A stretch of DNA of 64,000 nt from Candidatus Desulfobacillus denitrificans (GCA_017347485.1 AP021857.1:124001-188000); one strand, 5' to 3'. Positions 1 to 10,691 are shown, numbered from the stretch's first letter. Made by a program: numbers and translations. The notes: generated by a model from the letters alone, not told the origin.

Positions 1-1494
1 TCCGGCCGCCCGCGCGCGGCGGTGACGGCCACGGCGGGCAGCTTCGGCCATCGCGGGCTCGATGCCCACGGCGCCGCCGGCAACGACCGCGGCTACTTCA
101 ACGTCTTCGCCCACCATGCCGAGACCGGCGGCTGGCGGCGCAACAGCCAGCAGGACCAGCAGGCGCTCTCCGGCCGCGCCGGCGTGTACGTCGGCGCCGG
201 CGAGGTCTTCCTCGACTGGGCCGCCTACAAGGACTCCTCCGGCCTGCCCGGCTACCTGCGTCGTGCCGCCTGGCGCGCCGACCCGCGCGCCAGCACCACG
301 CCGGACGACTGGCAGAAGCGCGACGGCCATCGCCTGCGCCCCGGCGTCAAGCTGCCGCTCACCGATGCGCTGACGCTGGAGGCGGAGCTGTCCGCCGAGC
401 GGGAGGACCAGCACGCCGACTACGCTTCCTTCGGCAGCCGGTCCGACCGCGCCAAGGACATGCTGTCGTTCACGCCGCGGCTGCGGTTTCGCCACGGCCT
501 CGGCGGCCTGGCCAGCGAAACCGTGCTCGGCCTCGATCGTTACGACGGCGACGTCGATGCGCGCTACACGACGGCGCCGCGACAGACCGCGGCGCAGACC
601 AGTACCGCCGTCTATTTTCAGAACATCACGAACCTGACCGGGGCGTGGGCGCTCACCCTCGGTGGACGCAACCAGCGCATGGCGCAAAGCGCCCACCAGG
701 ACGCCTATGCGCCGTGGTTCTCGCCGGCGATGGACGGAGCCGCCACGCGGCGGCGCAACGCCTGGGACCTCGGCGCCAGCTACAGCGGCCAGGGTTGGCG
801 CGCCTACGGCAAGCTCGGCACCACCTTCCGCTTCGCCAACACCGACGAGCTGTTCAGCTTCAACCCGCTCACCGGCAACCCCGCCTTCGCCGGCGACCTG
901 CGCCCGCAGCACGGCCGCATCGGCGAGATCGGCGGCAGCGTGCAGTGGGGGCCGGTGCAGGCGCGGGCTGCGGCCTATCGCACGCTGTTGAAGGATGAAA
1001 TCGGCTACGACGGCGTCGCCGGCACGAACGTGAACTTCGATCCGACGCGGCGCCAGGGCCTGGAAGCCGAGCTCGACTGGCGCATCGCCGAACCGCTCAA
1101 GGCGAAGCTGGCCTATGCCCGCACCGACGCCGAATTCCGCGACGGCCCCTACGACGGCAAGCGTGTGCCGCTGGTGCCGCGCGACAAGCTCACGCTGCAG
1201 CTCACCTGGGATGCCGGCCGGGCGGGCAGCTATACCGCCCTCGTCAACCACGTCGGCGCGCGTCGCTACAGCGGCGACTTCGACAACGTGCGGGGACAGC
1301 TGCCCGGCTACAACACGCTCGACCTGCAGGCCGCCTGGAACCTCAAGCCGTGGACCGTCACGGCGCGCCTGCTCAACGCCCTCGACAGGCGCTACGCGCC
1401 GTATGCCGGCTACTCGCCCTGGATCGCCGACCATTACTACTATCCGGCCGACGGGCGCAGCTTCCACTTGAGCGCACGCTACGACTTCAAATGA
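1..1494 (+). CDS. TonB-dependent outer-membrane receptor, C-terminal part (BtuB-like)
   Basis: The frame is open from the first base, so the signal peptide, TonB box and plug domain lie outside the window; about 497 codons of the beta-barrel remain. The sequence alternates aromatic and polar strands and ends in a terminal strand SFHLSARYDFK with a final aromatic-rich pattern, the usual outer-membrane barrel signature recognised by the BAM machinery. Directly downstream are btuC, btuD and btuF and the cob genes, so cobalamin or a corrinoid is the likely ligand; that specificity is inferred from context only. It could instead be a siderophore receptor, since FecCD-type permeases serve both. A cobalamin riboswitch, if present, would be upstream of the window. 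Confidence 0.85.
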   Translation, partial: SGRPRAAVTATAGSFGHRGLDAHGAAGNDRGYFNVFAHHAETGGWRRNSQQDQQALSGRAGVYVGAGEVFLDWAAYKDSSGLPGYLRRAAWRADPRASTTPDDWQKRDGHRLRPGVKLPLTDALTLEAELSAEREDQHADYASFGSRSDRAKDMLSFTPRLRFRHGLGGLASETVLGLDRYDGDVDARYTTAPRQTAAQTSTAVYFQNITNLTGAWALTLGGRNQRMAQSAHQDAYAPWFSPAMDGAATRRRNAWDLGASYSGQGWRAYGKLGTTFRFANTDELFSFNPLTGNPAFAGDLRPQHGRIGEIGGSVQWGPVQARAAAYRTLLKDEIGYDGVAGTNVNFDPTRRQGLEAELDWRIAEPLKAKLAYARTDAEFRDGPYDGKRVPLVPRDKLTLQLTWDAGRAGSYTALVNHVGARRYSGDFDNVRGQLPGYNTLDLQAAWNLKPWTVTARLLNALDRRYAPYAGYSPWIADHYYYPADGRSFHLSARYDFK

Positions 1495-1606
1495 GACGCG
1501 CCCCGCTCGGCCGCCCGAAGGGGCGCAAGTCACAAGCCGGAGCCGCGCAGCGGCGAATCTCCGTCACCCCCTCCCGCGGGGAGGGGGTTGGGGGGAAGGG
1601 GGCCTA
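1495..1606. repeat. Compound intergenic repeat, copy A
   Basis: Between the receptor and btuC lies a GC-rich block with a G-run/C-run palindrome at about 1565-1605 (CCCCTCCCGCGGGGAGGGG core). It is preceded by the words GCGCAAGTCA, CCGGAGCCGCGCAGCGGCG and CCGTCACCCC. The same words in the same order recur at about 59880-59987, so this is a dispersed compound repeat rather than unique spacer. Confidence 0.7.
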
Positions 1607-1610
1607 ACCT

Positions 1611-2603
1611 ATGCCCACCCGCCGCCGCGCCCTGCTGGTGATCCTGCTCCTGGCCCTCGTCGGGCTGGCGAGCCTGGTCGTCGCGCTGGCGGCGGGCAGC
1701 CTGCCGGTGTCGGCGGGCGACCTCGGCGCGGCGCTGCTCGGCGACCGGTCGACGGTGGCGGCGGAAGTGGTGCGCGAGCTGCGCCTGCCGCGCGCCCTGG
1801 CCGCCTTCGCCTGCGGCGGCCTGCTGGCGCTGGCCGGCGCGCTGATGCAGGTGCTGCTGCGCAATCCCCTCGCCGATCCCTACGTGCTGGGCATTTCCGG
1901 CGGCGCCTCGGTCGGCGCGCTCTGCGCCATGCTCTTCGGCCTGCCGCTGCTGCTGGTGAACGGCGGCGCCTTCGCCGGCGCGCTCGCCGCCACCCTGCTG
2001 GTGTTCGGCCTGGCGCGCGGCGACGGCTCGTGGACGCAGACGCGGCTCTTGCTCACCGGCGTCATCGTCGCCGCCGGCTGCGGCGCGGCGGTGGCGCTGA
2101 TCCTCTCCGTCGCGCCGGAGAACCAGCTGCGCGGCATGCTGTTCTGGCTGATGGGCGACCTGTCGCATGCCGTCACGTTCTGGCCGGCGCTGGCCCTGCT
2201 GGCGCTGGGGCTCGCCGCCGCGCTGCCCTTCTCGCGCGACCTCAACCTGCTGGCGCGCGGCGACCTGACGGCGCGCACCCTCGGCGTGCCGGTGGCGCGC
2301 CTGCGCGGCGGCGTCTACGTGCTGGCGGCGCTGGCGACGGCCACCGCCGTCACCACCACCGGTTCGGTCGGTTTCGTCGGCCTGATCGTGCCGCATCTGG
2401 TGCGGCTGGCCATCGGCAACGACCAGCGCGTGCTGCTGCCGGCGGCGGCGCTGGCCGGCGGCGCTTTGCTGACGCTGGCCGACACGCTGGCGCGCACCGT
2501 CGTCGCGCCGCAGCAGTTGCCGGTGGGCGTACTCACCGCGCTGATCGGCGTGCCGGCCTTCCTCTATCTGCTCACGCGCAGCCCCCGGGGAGGTGCGTCG
2601 TGA
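1611..2603 (+). CDS. btuC: FecCD-family ABC transporter permease for cobalamin
   Basis: The 330-residue protein has the hydrophobic multi-helix pattern and length of the BtuC/FecCD permeases that form the inner-membrane channel for vitamin B12 or siderophores. Conserved family stretches are visible: an RLPRALAAFACGG segment near residue 62, NPLADPYVLGISGGAS near residue 85, and GSVGFVGLIVPHLVR near residue 247, which contacts the ATPase. The stop overlaps the GTG start of btuD (GTGA), so the two subunits are translationally coupled. The cobU-cobT-cobS-cobC neighbours favour cobalamin over iron chelates. Confidence is high for the family and moderate for the substrate. Confidence 0.9.
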   Translation: MPTRRRALLVILLLALVGLASLVVALAAGSLPVSAGDLGAALLGDRSTVAAEVVRELRLPRALAAFACGGLLALAGALMQVLLRNPLADPYVLGISGGASVGALCAMLFGLPLLLVNGGAFAGALAATLLVFGLARGDGSWTQTRLLLTGVIVAAGCGAAVALILSVAPENQLRGMLFWLMGDLSHAVTFWPALALLALGLAAALPFSRDLNLLARGDLTARTLGVPVARLRGGVYVLAALATATAVTTTGSVGFVGLIVPHLVRLAIGNDQRVLLPAAALAGGALLTLADTLARTVVAPQQLPVGVLTALIGVPAFLYLLTRSPRGGAS

Positions 2604-3370
2604 CGTCCTTGCTCTCGGTGCGCGACCTCGACGTGAATATCGGCAGCGTGCGCGTCGCCGCCGGTTTGGGCTTCGACCTCGCCGCCGGCGAGCGCCTCGC
2701 CATCCTCGGCCGCAACGGCACCGGCAAGACCACGCTGCTCGCCACGCTGGCCGGCCTGCGCGCGGCCGAGGCCGGCAGCGTCGCGCTGTGCGGTGAATCG
2801 TACGAGGCGCTCGGCGCGCGCCGCGCCGCGCAGCTGCGCGGCCTGCTGCCGCAGCGCCACATCGACGCCTTCCAGTCCACCGTTTTGGAGACGGCGCTGA
2901 CCGGCCGCCATCCGCATCTCGGCCGCTGGCAATGGGAGGGCCGGGAAGACGAGCGCCTCGCGCGCGAGGCGCTGGCGGCGGTGGACCTCGCCGGCCTGGG
3001 CAGCCGCGAGGTGCACACGCTCTCCGGCGGCGAGCGCCAGCGCCTCGCCATCGCCGCGCTGCTGGCGCAGCAGCCGCGCCTCTACCTGCTCGACGAGCCG
3101 CTCGCCCACCTCGACCTCAACCACCAGATCGCCGTGCTCGAGCTGCTGTCGCGGCGCGCGCGCGAGGAGGGCGTCGGCATCGTCATGGTGCTGCACGACA
3201 TCAACCTGGCGCTGCGCCACGCCGACCGCGCCCTGCTGCTGTTCGGCGAGGGGCGCACGCTGGAGGGGCCGGTGGCGGCGGTGCTCACCGCCGAGTCGCT
3301 GTCGCGCCTGTACGGCTATCCGCTGCGGGAAATTCCGGATGGAACCGGCCGCCATTTCGTCCCGGCGTAG
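2600..3370 (+). CDS. btuD: Cobalamin ABC transporter ATP-binding protein
   Basis: A 256-residue ABC ATPase that would power the BtuC channel. Walker A is GRNGTGKTT near residue 35, the signature motif LSGGERQRLAIA near residue 138, Walker B LYLLDEPLAHLD near residue 158, and the switch histidine lies in VMVLHDINLAL near residue 197. The GTG start at 2600 was chosen because it overlaps the btuC stop in the GTGA arrangement and places the first beta strand (LLSVRDLDV) at the N terminus; the longer open frame upstream only shadows btuC. It faces btuF across a short repeat, btuF being convergent. Confidence 0.9.
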   Translation: MTSLLSVRDLDVNIGSVRVAAGLGFDLAAGERLAILGRNGTGKTTLLATLAGLRAAEAGSVALCGESYEALGARRAAQLRGLLPQRHIDAFQSTVLETALTGRHPHLGRWQWEGREDERLAREALAAVDLAGLGSREVHTLSGGERQRLAIAALLAQQPRLYLLDEPLAHLDLNHQIAVLELLSRRAREEGVGIVMVLHDINLALRHADRALLLFGEGRTLEGPVAAVLTAESLSRLYGYPLREIPDGTGRHFVPA

Positions 3371-3431
3371 GCCGGTCCGCAGGTCGGGCTTCGGCCCGAC
3401 TCGGGCCGCCGTTGCCGGCCTGAAGGCCGAC
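3371..3431. repeat. Palindromic repeat between convergent btuD and btuF
   Basis: The 61-bp gap contains nested inverted repeats: GTCGGGCTTCGGCCCGAC and GGCCTGAAGGCC, flanked by GTAGGCCGG and CCGACCTACGG arms. The position between two convergent stop codons suggests a bidirectional terminator derived from a REP-like dispersed palindrome. There is no clear T-run on either strand, so termination is an inference. Confidence 0.55.
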
Positions 3432-4310
3432 CTACGGCCGCGGCCGGCGCGAACGCGCCGTCTCGAGGTGCTGGCACAGCCGCTCGATGCCGTCGAGGAT
3501 GCGCGGCGTGTGGCGCTGCAGGTGGTCGGGGTGCACGAAAAAGAGGTTGTCGCGGGCGACCGCGGTGAGCGCCGGCCAGCGGCGCCACTCGTCCAGCCAC
3601 TCGGGCCGCGCATCGCCCATGCCGCTGGCGACGATGGCTTCCGGGTCGGCGGCGAGCACGGCCTCGACCGTCACCGCCGCCGCCATCGGTTTCAGCGCGG
3701 CGAAGACGTTCTCGCCGCCGCACAGGCGGATCGCGTCGGAAATGATCTGGCCGCCGCCGACGGTCATCAGCGGCTGGTTCCAGACCTGGTAGAAGACGCC
3801 GACCTTCGGCTGCCCGGCGTAGCGTGCGCGCAGCGCGACCAGGCGGTCGCGGAATCGCGCCGCCGCGGCGCGCGCGGCGACGCTCGTGCCGGAGAGGGCG
3901 CCCAGGCGCTCCAGGTCGGCGGGCACGTCCTCGATGCGGCGGGTTTCCGTGACCACCACCGGCAGGCCGATGGCCCGCAGCTTGGCGACGTGGGAGGCGC
4001 TGTTGCCGGACTCCCAGGCGACGACGAGGTCGGGCCGCAGCGCGGCCACCGCCTCCAGGTCTATTTTTTCGTAGCCGCCGATCTGCCGGATCTTCTTCGC
4101 CTCTTCCGGGTAGTTGCTGAACTCGACCGTGCCGACGACGCGGTTGCCGGCGCCGATGGCGAACAGGTTCTCCGTGATGTGCGGAGACAGGCTGACGATG
4201 CGCCGCGCCGGCTGGGTCAGGCGCACCGTGCGGCCGCTCTCGTCATTGACGGCGACGTCGGCCAGGGCGGGTGCGGCGGCGAGCAGGGCGATCAGGCAGA
4301 ATGTTCTCAT
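3432..4310 (-). CDS. btuF: Periplasmic cobalamin-binding protein of the BtuCDF transporter
   Basis: The 292-residue protein begins with a signal peptide (MRTFCLIALLAAAPALA) and continues as a class III periplasmic binding protein: RRIVSLSPHITENLFAIGAG in the first lobe, a long linking helix, and PEAIVASGMGD in the second lobe. Such proteins deliver B12 to BtuCD. It is encoded on the opposite strand to btuCD and is divergent from cobU, leaving only 40 bp for both promoters, so any shared regulation would have to sit in that gap. A siderophore-binding role is possible but less likely given the cob neighbours. Confidence 0.85.
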   Translation of the reverse strand: MRTFCLIALLAAAPALADVAVNDESGRTVRLTQPARRIVSLSPHITENLFAIGAGNRVVGTVEFSNYPEEAKKIRQIGGYEKIDLEAVAALRPDLVVAWESGNSASHVAKLRAIGLPVVVTETRRIEDVPADLERLGALSGTSVAARAAAARFRDRLVALRARYAGQPKVGVFYQVWNQPLMTVGGGQIISDAIRLCGGENVFAALKPMAAAVTVEAVLAADPEAIVASGMGDARPEWLDEWRRWPALTAVARDNLFFVHPDHLQRHTPRILDGIERLCQHLETARSRRPRP

Positions 4311-4350
4311 GGAGGCACGATTCTACGATGACCAGAGGAAATCCCGCGGG

Positions 4351-4863
4351 ATGAAGGAACTGATTCTCGGCGGCGCTCGCTCGGGCAAGAGCGCCTATGC
4401 GCAGCGGCGCGCGGCCGCAACCGGCCTGCCGGTGACGGTGATCGCCACCGGCACGGCGGGCGATGCCGAGATGGCCGAGCGCATCGCCCACCACCGCGCC
4501 GCGCGGCCGGCCGGCTGGCGCGTGGTCGAGGCGCCGCGCGCCCTTGCCGCGGCCCTTCGGGCGGAGGCCGCGCCGGGGCGCTGCCTGATCGTCGACTGCC
4601 TGATGCTGTGGCTGATGAACGTCATCGAAGGGGATTTCGCCGCCGAGCGGCGGGCGCTGCTCGAGGCCCTGCCGGAGCTTTCCGGCGAAGTGCTGTTCGT
4701 CGCCAACGAGATCGGCCTCGGCATCGTGCCGCTCGGCGAAGAGACGCGCCGCTTCCGCGACGAGGCGGGACGGCTCAACCAGGACCTGGCCGCCGCCTGC
4801 GAGCGCGCGACCTTCGTCGCCGCCGGGCTGCCGCTGCCGCTCAAGACACCGCAGCATTGCTGA
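4351..4863 (+). CDS. cobU: Adenosylcobinamide kinase / cobinamide-phosphate guanylyltransferase
   Basis: A 170-residue CobU/CobP-type enzyme that phosphorylates adenosylcobinamide and then transfers GMP to make adenosyl-GDP-cobinamide. The N-terminal P-loop GGARSGKS (residues 7-14) and the later [28 protein letters not shown] segment are family hallmarks, and the length matches the family. The ATG at 4351 puts the P-loop at the extreme N terminus, as is normal; the open frame upstream runs antisense over btuF and was discarded. CobT follows 10 bp later, so cobU-cobT-cobS-cobC reads as one operon for nucleotide-loop assembly. Confidence 0.95.
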   Translation: MKELILGGARSGKSAYAQRRAAATGLPVTVIATGTAGDAEMAERIAHHRAARPAGWRVVEAPRALAAALRAEAAPGRCLIVDCLMLWLMNVIEGDFAAERRALLEALPELSGEVLFVANEIGLGIVPLGEETRRFRDEAGRLNQDLAAACERATFVAAGLPLPLKTPQHC

Positions 4864-4873
4864 AAGGACATTC

Positions 4874-5938
4874 ATGGACTTCAATATCATCGCCCCCGAC
4901 GACGCCCTGCGCCCCGCGCTGCAGGCGAAGATCGACGGCAAGACCAAGCCGCCGGGCGCGCTCGGCCGGCTGGAGGCGCTGGCCCTGCAGCTCGGCCTGA
5001 TCCAGCAGACGCTGTCGCCGGAGCTGCGCGCACCGCACATCCTCGTCTGCGCCGGCGACCACGGCGCCGCGGCGTCCGGCATCTCCGCCTACCCGCAGGA
5101 CGTCACCTGGCAGATGGTAGAGAACTTCCTCGCCGGCGGCGCCGCCATCAACGTCTTCGCCCGCGCCAACGGCATCGGGCTGGTGGTCGCCGATGCCGGC
5201 GTGGCGCACGATTTCGGCTCGCGAGAAAACCTGGTCGACGCAAAAGTCAGTCCCCACGGCACGGCGAACTATCTGGAGGGCCCGGCCATGACGGCGGCGC
5301 AATGCGAGACGGCCATGATGCGCGGCGCCGAGATCGTCGCCGGCCTCCACGCGCGCGGCTGCAACGTCGTCGGCTTCGGCGAGATGGGCATCGGCAACAC
5401 CGCCGCCGCCTCGCTGATCACCCACTTCCTCGCCGGCATCCCGCTCGCCGACTGCGTCGGCCGCGGCACCGGACTGGACGATGCCGGCGTGTCGCGCAAG
5501 CTGACCTTGCTGCAGCAGGCCGCCGATCTCTACCGCGGCGATTACACGCCGCTGACCGTGCTGGCGCACTTCGGTGGTTTTGAAATTGCCATGCTGGCCG
5601 GCGGCATGCTCGCCGCGGCCGAGCGCAGGATGCTGCTGCTCATCGACGGCTTCATCGTCACCTCGGCCCTGCTCGTGGCGGCGACGCTGCATCCGGCGAT
5701 GCTGCAGTATTGCGCCTTCTCGCATCGCTCGCAGGAGCGCGGCCACCGCCTGCAGCTCGAGCACCTCGGCGCGCGGCCGCTGCTCGACATGGACCTGCGT
5801 TTGGGCGAGGGCACCGGCGCGGCGCTGGCCTGGCCGCTGGTGCGCGCCGCCTGCGCCTTCCTGAACGAGATGGCCAGCTTCGAATCGGCCGGCGTGAGCG
5901 AAAGGAGCGAGTCCTCGGATGTTCAGGCAGGAAGCTGA
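4874..5938 (+). CDS. cobT: Nicotinate-nucleotide:dimethylbenzimidazole phosphoribosyltransferase
   Basis: A 354-residue CobT that makes alpha-ribazole phosphate from the lower-ligand base and nicotinate mononucleotide. Visible family features are the N-terminal [41 protein letters not shown] and the C-terminal [12 protein letters not shown], which carries the catalytic glutamate. The conserved K-x-GT-N segment reads [18 protein letters not shown], and the DNA encoding KVSPHGTA is a perfect copy of the dispersed 25-bp motif (5242-5266), so the motif coincides with a normally conserved stretch. The 3' end overlaps cobS by 20 bp. The last ~20 residues are polar and probably disordered. Confidence 0.95.
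   Translation: MDFNIIAPDDALRPALQAKIDGKTKPPGALGRLEALALQLGLIQQTLSPELRAPHILVCAGDHGAAASGISAYPQDVTWQMVENFLAGGAAINVFARANGIGLVVADAGVAHDFGSRENLVDAKVSPHGTANYLEGPAMTAAQCETAMMRGAEIVAGLHARGCNVVGFGEMGIGNTAAASLITHFLAGIPLADCVGRGTGLDDAGVSRKLTLLQQAADLYRGDYTPLTVLAHFGGFEIAMLAGGMLAAAERRMLLLIDGFIVTSALLVAATLHPAMLQYCAFSHRSQERGHRLQLEHLGARPLLDMDLRLGEGTGAALAWPLVRAACAFLNEMASFESAGVSERSESSDVQAGS
5242..5266 (+). repeat. Dispersed 25-bp motif, copy 1
   Basis: Perfect AAAAGTCAGT-N8-CACGGCG, inside cobT in the sense orientation, read as K-V-S-P-H-G-T-A. Confidence 0.85.
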
Positions 5939-6686
5939 AGCCTTTTTCGGCGCCGTGCGCTTCTTCACGCGCCTGCCGGTGCCGGCCTGGGTCGGCCACT
6001 CGCAGGAGGCGCTCGACCGCGCGGCGCGCTACTTCCCGCTCGTCGGCATCCTCGTCGGCGCGCTGGGGGGACTGACTTTTCTCCTTGCCGCCCTGGTCCT
6101 GCCGGTGTCGATCGCCCTTCTCTTCAGCATGGCGGCGACGCTGCTCGTCACCGGCGCCTTCCACGAGGACGGCCTCGCCGACGCGGTCGACGGCTTCGGC
6201 GGCGGCTGGACGCGCGAGCAGGTGCTGGCGATCATGAAGGACTCGCGCATCGGCAGCTACGGCGCCCTCGCCGTGGCGCTGATGCTGCTGGCGAAGTTCA
6301 ACGCCCTCTACGAGCTGCCCGACGAGTGGATCGCGCCGGCCCTCGTCGCCGCGCACGCCGCCTCGCGCTTCTGCTCGACGGCCCTGATCTACGCCCTCGG
6401 CTACGTGCGCGACGACGACTCGTCGCGCGCCAAGCCGCTCGCCGTGCGCCTGGGTTCCGGCAGCCTGGCGGTGGCCGGGCTGTTCGGGCTCGCGCCGCTG
6501 GCGCTGCTGCCCTGGGAAGCGGCGCTCGCCGGATTGGCGCTGGCGGCGCTGACGACCTTCCTCGACGCGCGCTACTTCGTCAAGCGCATCGGCGGCTACA
6601 CCGGCGACTGCCTCGGCGCGGCGCAGCAGCTTGCCGAGCTGGCGATCTACCTTGGTATATTGATCGCCGCATGGAACTTTTCCTGA
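5919..6686 (+). CDS. cobS: Adenosylcobinamide-GDP ribazoletransferase (cobalamin synthase)
   Basis: A 255-residue integral membrane enzyme joining adenosyl-GDP-cobinamide with alpha-ribazole. The opening [13 protein letters not shown], the acidic metal-binding segment [19 protein letters not shown] and DSRIGSYGA are diagnostic of CobS, and the rest is hydrophobic helices. It overlaps cobT by 20 bp and the cobC start by 16 bp, so the cluster is tightly coupled. The catalytic acidic loop is intact. A divergent copy of the 25-bp motif on the opposite strand encodes the GGLTFLLA transmembrane stretch near residue 50. Confidence 0.95.
   Translation: MFRQEAEAFFGAVRFFTRLPVPAWVGHSQEALDRAARYFPLVGILVGALGGLTFLLAALVLPVSIALLFSMAATLLVTGAFHEDGLADAVDGFGGGWTREQVLAIMKDSRIGSYGALAVALMLLAKFNALYELPDEWIAPALVAAHAASRFCSTALIYALGYVRDDDSSRAKPLAVRLGSGSLAVAGLFGLAPLALLPWEAALAGLALAALTTFLDARYFVKRIGGYTGDCLGAAQQLAELAIYLGILIAAWNFS
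6056..6080 (-). repeat. Dispersed 25-bp motif, copy 2
   Basis: Minus-strand AAAAGTCAGT is perfect; the distal block differs from CACGGCG at two positions. It lies antisense inside cobS. Confidence 0.65.
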
Positions 6687-7228
6687 TCCGCCATCCCGAG
6701 CCGGCCGTGCCCGAGGGCACCTGCTACGGCCGCAGCGACATCGGCCTCGCCGGAGACGCCGGCACGGAGGCGGCGCGCCTGCGCGGCATGCTGCCGGCCG
6801 GCATCCCGGTCTACACCAGCCCGCTCCTGCGCTGCCGCAGCGTGGCCGAACACCTCTCGCCGGCGCCGGCCGTCGACCCGCGCCTGGTCGAGATGCACTT
6901 CGGCGACTGGGAGATGCGCCGCTGGGACGAGATCGAGAAGGCCGCCTTCGATGCCTGGGTGGCCGACATCCTGAATTTCGCGCCGCCCGGCGGCGAGTCG
7001 GCGGCGGCGATGCTCTCGCGCACCCTGGCCTTCCTCGACGAGCTGCGCGACAGCGAGGCGCCGGCCGCGGCGGTGGTCACCCACGGCGGCGTGCTGCGCG
7101 TGCTCTTCGCCCACTGGCTGGAGGTGCCGCCGCGGCGCTGGCCGCGCCTCACCTTCGAGTTCGGCGCCGTCAGCAAGGTGGTCCTCGGGCGCAAGGATTT
7201 GCGGGTGGAATACCTGAATCGCAAGTAA
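6671..7228 (+). CDS. cobC: Alpha-ribazole phosphatase, histidine phosphatase family
   Basis: A 185-residue phosphoglycerate-mutase-like phosphatase that probably removes the phosphate from alpha-ribazole-5'-phosphate or adenosylcobalamin phosphate. The catalytic histidine is in LFLIRHPEP at residue 8, so the usual RHG is RHP here; the second histidine is in [12 protein letters not shown] near residue 138, and [14 protein letters not shown] gives the phosphate-pocket arginine. The ATG at 6671 is inside the end of cobS, fits the family's N terminus and implies coupled translation. The cob context supports the CobC role over a general phosphatase. Confidence 0.85.
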   Translation: MELFLIRHPEPAVPEGTCYGRSDIGLAGDAGTEAARLRGMLPAGIPVYTSPLLRCRSVAEHLSPAPAVDPRLVEMHFGDWEMRRWDEIEKAAFDAWVADILNFAPPGGESAAAMLSRTLAFLDELRDSEAPAAAVVTHGGVLRVLFAHWLEVPPRRWPRLTFEFGAVSKVVLGRKDLRVEYLNRK

Positions 7229-7239
7229 AATTGCGGCCC

Positions 7240-7785
7240 ATGAAGGTTATCCAGACCGAAATCCACGACGCGCTGATCCTCGAACCGAAGGTCTTCGGCG
7301 ATGCGCGCGGCTTCTTCCTCGAGAGCTACAACAAGCGCGTGCTGGCCGAGGCGGCCGGCATCCGCGCCGAGTTCGTGCAGGACAACCATTCCCGCTCCGC
7401 CCGCGGCGTGCTGCGCGGCCTGCACTACCAGCTGCGGCAGCCGCAGGGCAAGCTGGTGCGCGTGTCGGCGGGCAGCGTGTTCGACGTCGCCGTGGACCTC
7501 CGCAGGAGCTCGCCGACCTTCGGCAAGACGGCCTGCGTCGAGCTGTCGGATGCCAACCAGCGCATGTTTTGGCTTCCGCCGGGCCTCGCCCACGGTTTTC
7601 TCGTGCTGTCCGACACGGCGGACTTCCTCTACAAGACCACCGACTACTACGCGCCCGAGCACGAGCGCTGCATCCTCTGGAGCGATGCCGAGCTGGCCAT
7701 CCCCTGGCCGCTGACGGGCGCGCCGACGCTCTCCGCCAAGGACGTTAACGGCGTGCCCTTCGCCGTGGCGGAGTTGTTCCCGTGA
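7240..7785 (+). CDS. rfbC: dTDP-4-dehydrorhamnose 3,5-epimerase
   Basis: A 181-residue RmlC cupin catalysing the double epimerisation in dTDP-L-rhamnose synthesis. Family motifs are [30 protein letters not shown] with the active-site histidine, and [14 protein letters not shown]. The ATG at 7240 gives the usual short N terminus; an in-frame TTG nine bases upstream is less likely. The stop overlaps the rfbD start by 4 bp. It begins the four-gene rfbCDBA block that supplies the precursor for O-antigen, exopolysaccharide or rhamnolipid-type glycans. Confidence 0.95.
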   Translation: MKVIQTEIHDALILEPKVFGDARGFFLESYNKRVLAEAAGIRAEFVQDNHSRSARGVLRGLHYQLRQPQGKLVRVSAGSVFDVAVDLRRSSPTFGKTACVELSDANQRMFWLPPGLAHGFLVLSDTADFLYKTTDYYAPEHERCILWSDAELAIPWPLTGAPTLSAKDVNGVPFAVAELFP

Positions 7786-8653
7786 ACATCCTGCTGACGG
7801 GGAAGAACGGCCAGGTCGGCTGGGAACTCGCGCGGGCCCTGCTGCCGCTCGGCCGCATCCATGCCTTCGGCCATGCCGAACTCGACCTCACCGACGCCGC
7901 CGCGGTGCGCCGGAAGCTGGACGAAGTGCGGCCCGACGCCATCGTCAATGCCGCTGCCTACACCGCCGTCGACAAGGCGGAGAGCGAGCCGGAACAGGCG
8001 CATGCGGTGAACGCCGTCGCGCCCGCGCTGCTGGCCGAAGAATCTGCCAAACGCGGCGCGCTGTTCATCCACTATTCGACCGACTACGTCTACGACGGCG
8101 CCAAGGCCGTGCCCTATGTCGAGACGGATGCGACGAATCCCTTGGGCGCCTACGGCCGCAGCAAGCTCGCCGGCGAGGCGGGCATCCGCGCCGCCGGCTG
8201 CGACCACCTGATCTTCCGCACCAGCTGGGTGTATGCCGCGCGCGGCGCCAACTTCTTGCGCACCATCCTGCGCCTGGCCGCCGAGCGCGAGGAACTGCGC
8301 GTGGTGAACGACCAGATCGGCGCGCCGGCCTGGGCGCGCCTGATCGCCGAGGCGACGGCGCACGCCCTGCGCCAGGTGATGCAGGAACGCAGCGGCGGCA
8401 AATTCGAAAGCGGCGTTTTCCATCTCACCGCCGCCGGCGAGACGAGCTGGCACGGTTTCGCTTCCGCCATTGTCGAAGGGCGGAAAGGACTGCGCGTAAA
8501 AACGGTGACGCCGATCACGACTGCCGAGTATCCGCTGCCCGCGCCGCGCCCGGCCAATTCGCGCCTGGATACCGGTGCCTTCCGCGCCCGCTTCGGCCTC
8601 GCGCTGTCCGACTGGCGCGACTGCCTGCAACTCTGCCTCGAGGAACTCCCGCA

Positions 8654-8657
<4 letters not shown>
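7782..8657 (+). CDS. rfbD: dTDP-4-dehydrorhamnose reductase
   Basis: A 291-residue RmlD that reduces dTDP-4-keto-L-rhamnose to dTDP-L-rhamnose. The N-terminal nucleotide-binding motif is [11 protein letters not shown], catalytic STDYVYDG is near residue 90, the YxxxK site is in [13 protein letters not shown], and [14 protein letters not shown] follows. Overlaps of 4 bp with rfbC and 4 bp with rfbB indicate coupled translation. Nothing in the sequence suggests inactivation. Confidence 0.95.
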
Positions 8658-9712
<1,055 letters not shown>

Positions 9713-9716
9713 CACC

Positions 9717-10598
9717 ATGAGTGCGAAGAGAAAAGGCATCATCCTCGCCGGCGGCTCGGGCACCCGGCTCTATCCGGTGACGCTGGCGGTGTCGAAGCAG
9801 ATGCTGCCGATCTACGACAAGCCGATGATCTACTATCCGCTGTCGACCCTGATGCTCGCCGGCATCCGCGACATCCTGGTCATCTCGACGCCGCAGGACC
9901 TGCCGCGCTTCGCGCAGCTGCTCGGCGACGGTGAAAGCTGGGGCATTTCCCTTTCCTACGCCGAGCAGCCGAAGCCGGAGGGGTTGGCCCAGGCCTTCCT
10001 CATCGGCCGCGACTTCATCGCCGGCGCCCCCAGCGCGCTGGTGCTCGGCGACAACGTCTTCCACGGCCACGACCTGCAGAAGGACCTGCTGGCGGCCGCG
10101 GCGCGCGCGCAGGGCGCCTCGGTGTTCGCCTATCCGGTGACCGATCCCGAGCGCTACGGCGTGGTCGAATTCGGCGCCGACGGCCGCGCCGTCAGCATCG
10201 AGGAAAAACCTTTGCGGCCGCGCTCGCGCCATGCCGTCACCGGCCTGTATTTCTACGACGAGAAGGTCTGCGACATCGCCGCGGGCCTGAAGCCCTCGCC
10301 GCGCGGCGAACTGGAAATCACCGACGTCAACCGCCGCTACCTCGAGCTGGGCGAGCTCAACGTCGTGACCATGGGCCGCGGCCACGCCTGGCTCGACACC
10401 GGCACCCACGAGTCGCTCATCGAGGCTTCGCACTTCGTGCAGACCATCGAGAAGCGCCAGGGCCTGAAGATCGCCGCGCCGGAGGAGATCGCCTGGCGCA
10501 TGGGCTACATCGACGCCGCCCAACTGCGCCGGCTCGCCGAGCCGCTGCACAACAGCGGCTACGGCAAGTACCTGCTGAGCGTGCTCGAGGAAGGCTGA
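9717..10598 (+). CDS. rfbA: Glucose-1-phosphate thymidylyltransferase
   Basis: A 293-residue RmlA making dTDP-glucose, the first intermediate of the rhamnose pathway. The nucleotidyltransferase signature [20 protein letters not shown] is at residue 12, followed by [29 protein letters not shown] and [19 protein letters not shown]. It closes the rfbCDBA operon, placed last here instead of in the enterobacterial B-D-A-C order. The stop lies just ahead of a palindromic repeat. Confidence 0.96.
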   Translation: MSAKRKGIILAGGSGTRLYPVTLAVSKQMLPIYDKPMIYYPLSTLMLAGIRDILVISTPQDLPRFAQLLGDGESWGISLSYAEQPKPEGLAQAFLIGRDFIAGAPSALVLGDNVFHGHDLQKDLLAAAARAQGASVFAYPVTDPERYGVVEFGADGRAVSIEEKPLRPRSRHAVTGLYFYDEKVCDIAAGLKPSPRGELEITDVNRRYLELGELNVVTMGRGHAWLDTGTHESLIEASHFVQTIEKRQGLKIAAPEEIAWRMGYIDAAQLRRLAEPLHNSGYGKYLLSVLEEG

Positions 10599-10605
10599 TT
10601 GCGCC

Positions 10606-10632
10606 CGTCATTCCCGCGAAAGCGGGAATCCA
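10606..10632. repeat. Short palindromic repeat downstream of rfbA
   Basis: CGTCATTCCCGCGAAAGCGG continues into GAATCCA, giving a 7-bp stem (TTCCCGC/GCGGGAA) around GAAA. This is the widespread dispersed CGTCATTCCCGC palindrome seen in many proteobacteria and may serve as the rfb terminator. Confidence 0.7.
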
Positions 10633-10656
10633 ATGGTTCGGGTCCATGGGGCGCAC

Positions 10657-10685
10657 TTGAATATGCATATATTTGTGCATACAAT
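10657..10685 (+). promoter_or_regulatory. brnTA promoter with embedded inverted-repeat operator
   Basis: TTGAAT at 10657-10662 and TACAAT at 10680-10685 are separated by 17 bp, a good sigma-70 layout. The inverted repeat TATGCA-N8-TGCATA (10662-10681) lies between and overlaps both boxes, as expected for autorepression by the antitoxin. The predicted start of transcription falls on or next to the brnT ATG at 10692, so the message may be leaderless. Confidence 0.65.
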
Positions 10686-10691
10686 ACATCA

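Noticed and set aside
4311..4350. Cobalamin riboswitch between btuF and cobU
   Set aside because: The gap is 40 nt, too short for the aptamer; any riboswitch for this locus would be upstream of the window.
10598..10691. Upstream TTG start for brnT adding about 31 residues
   Set aside because: The extension translates the intergenic CGTCATTCCCGC palindrome and promoter; the family begins at the ATG at 10692.
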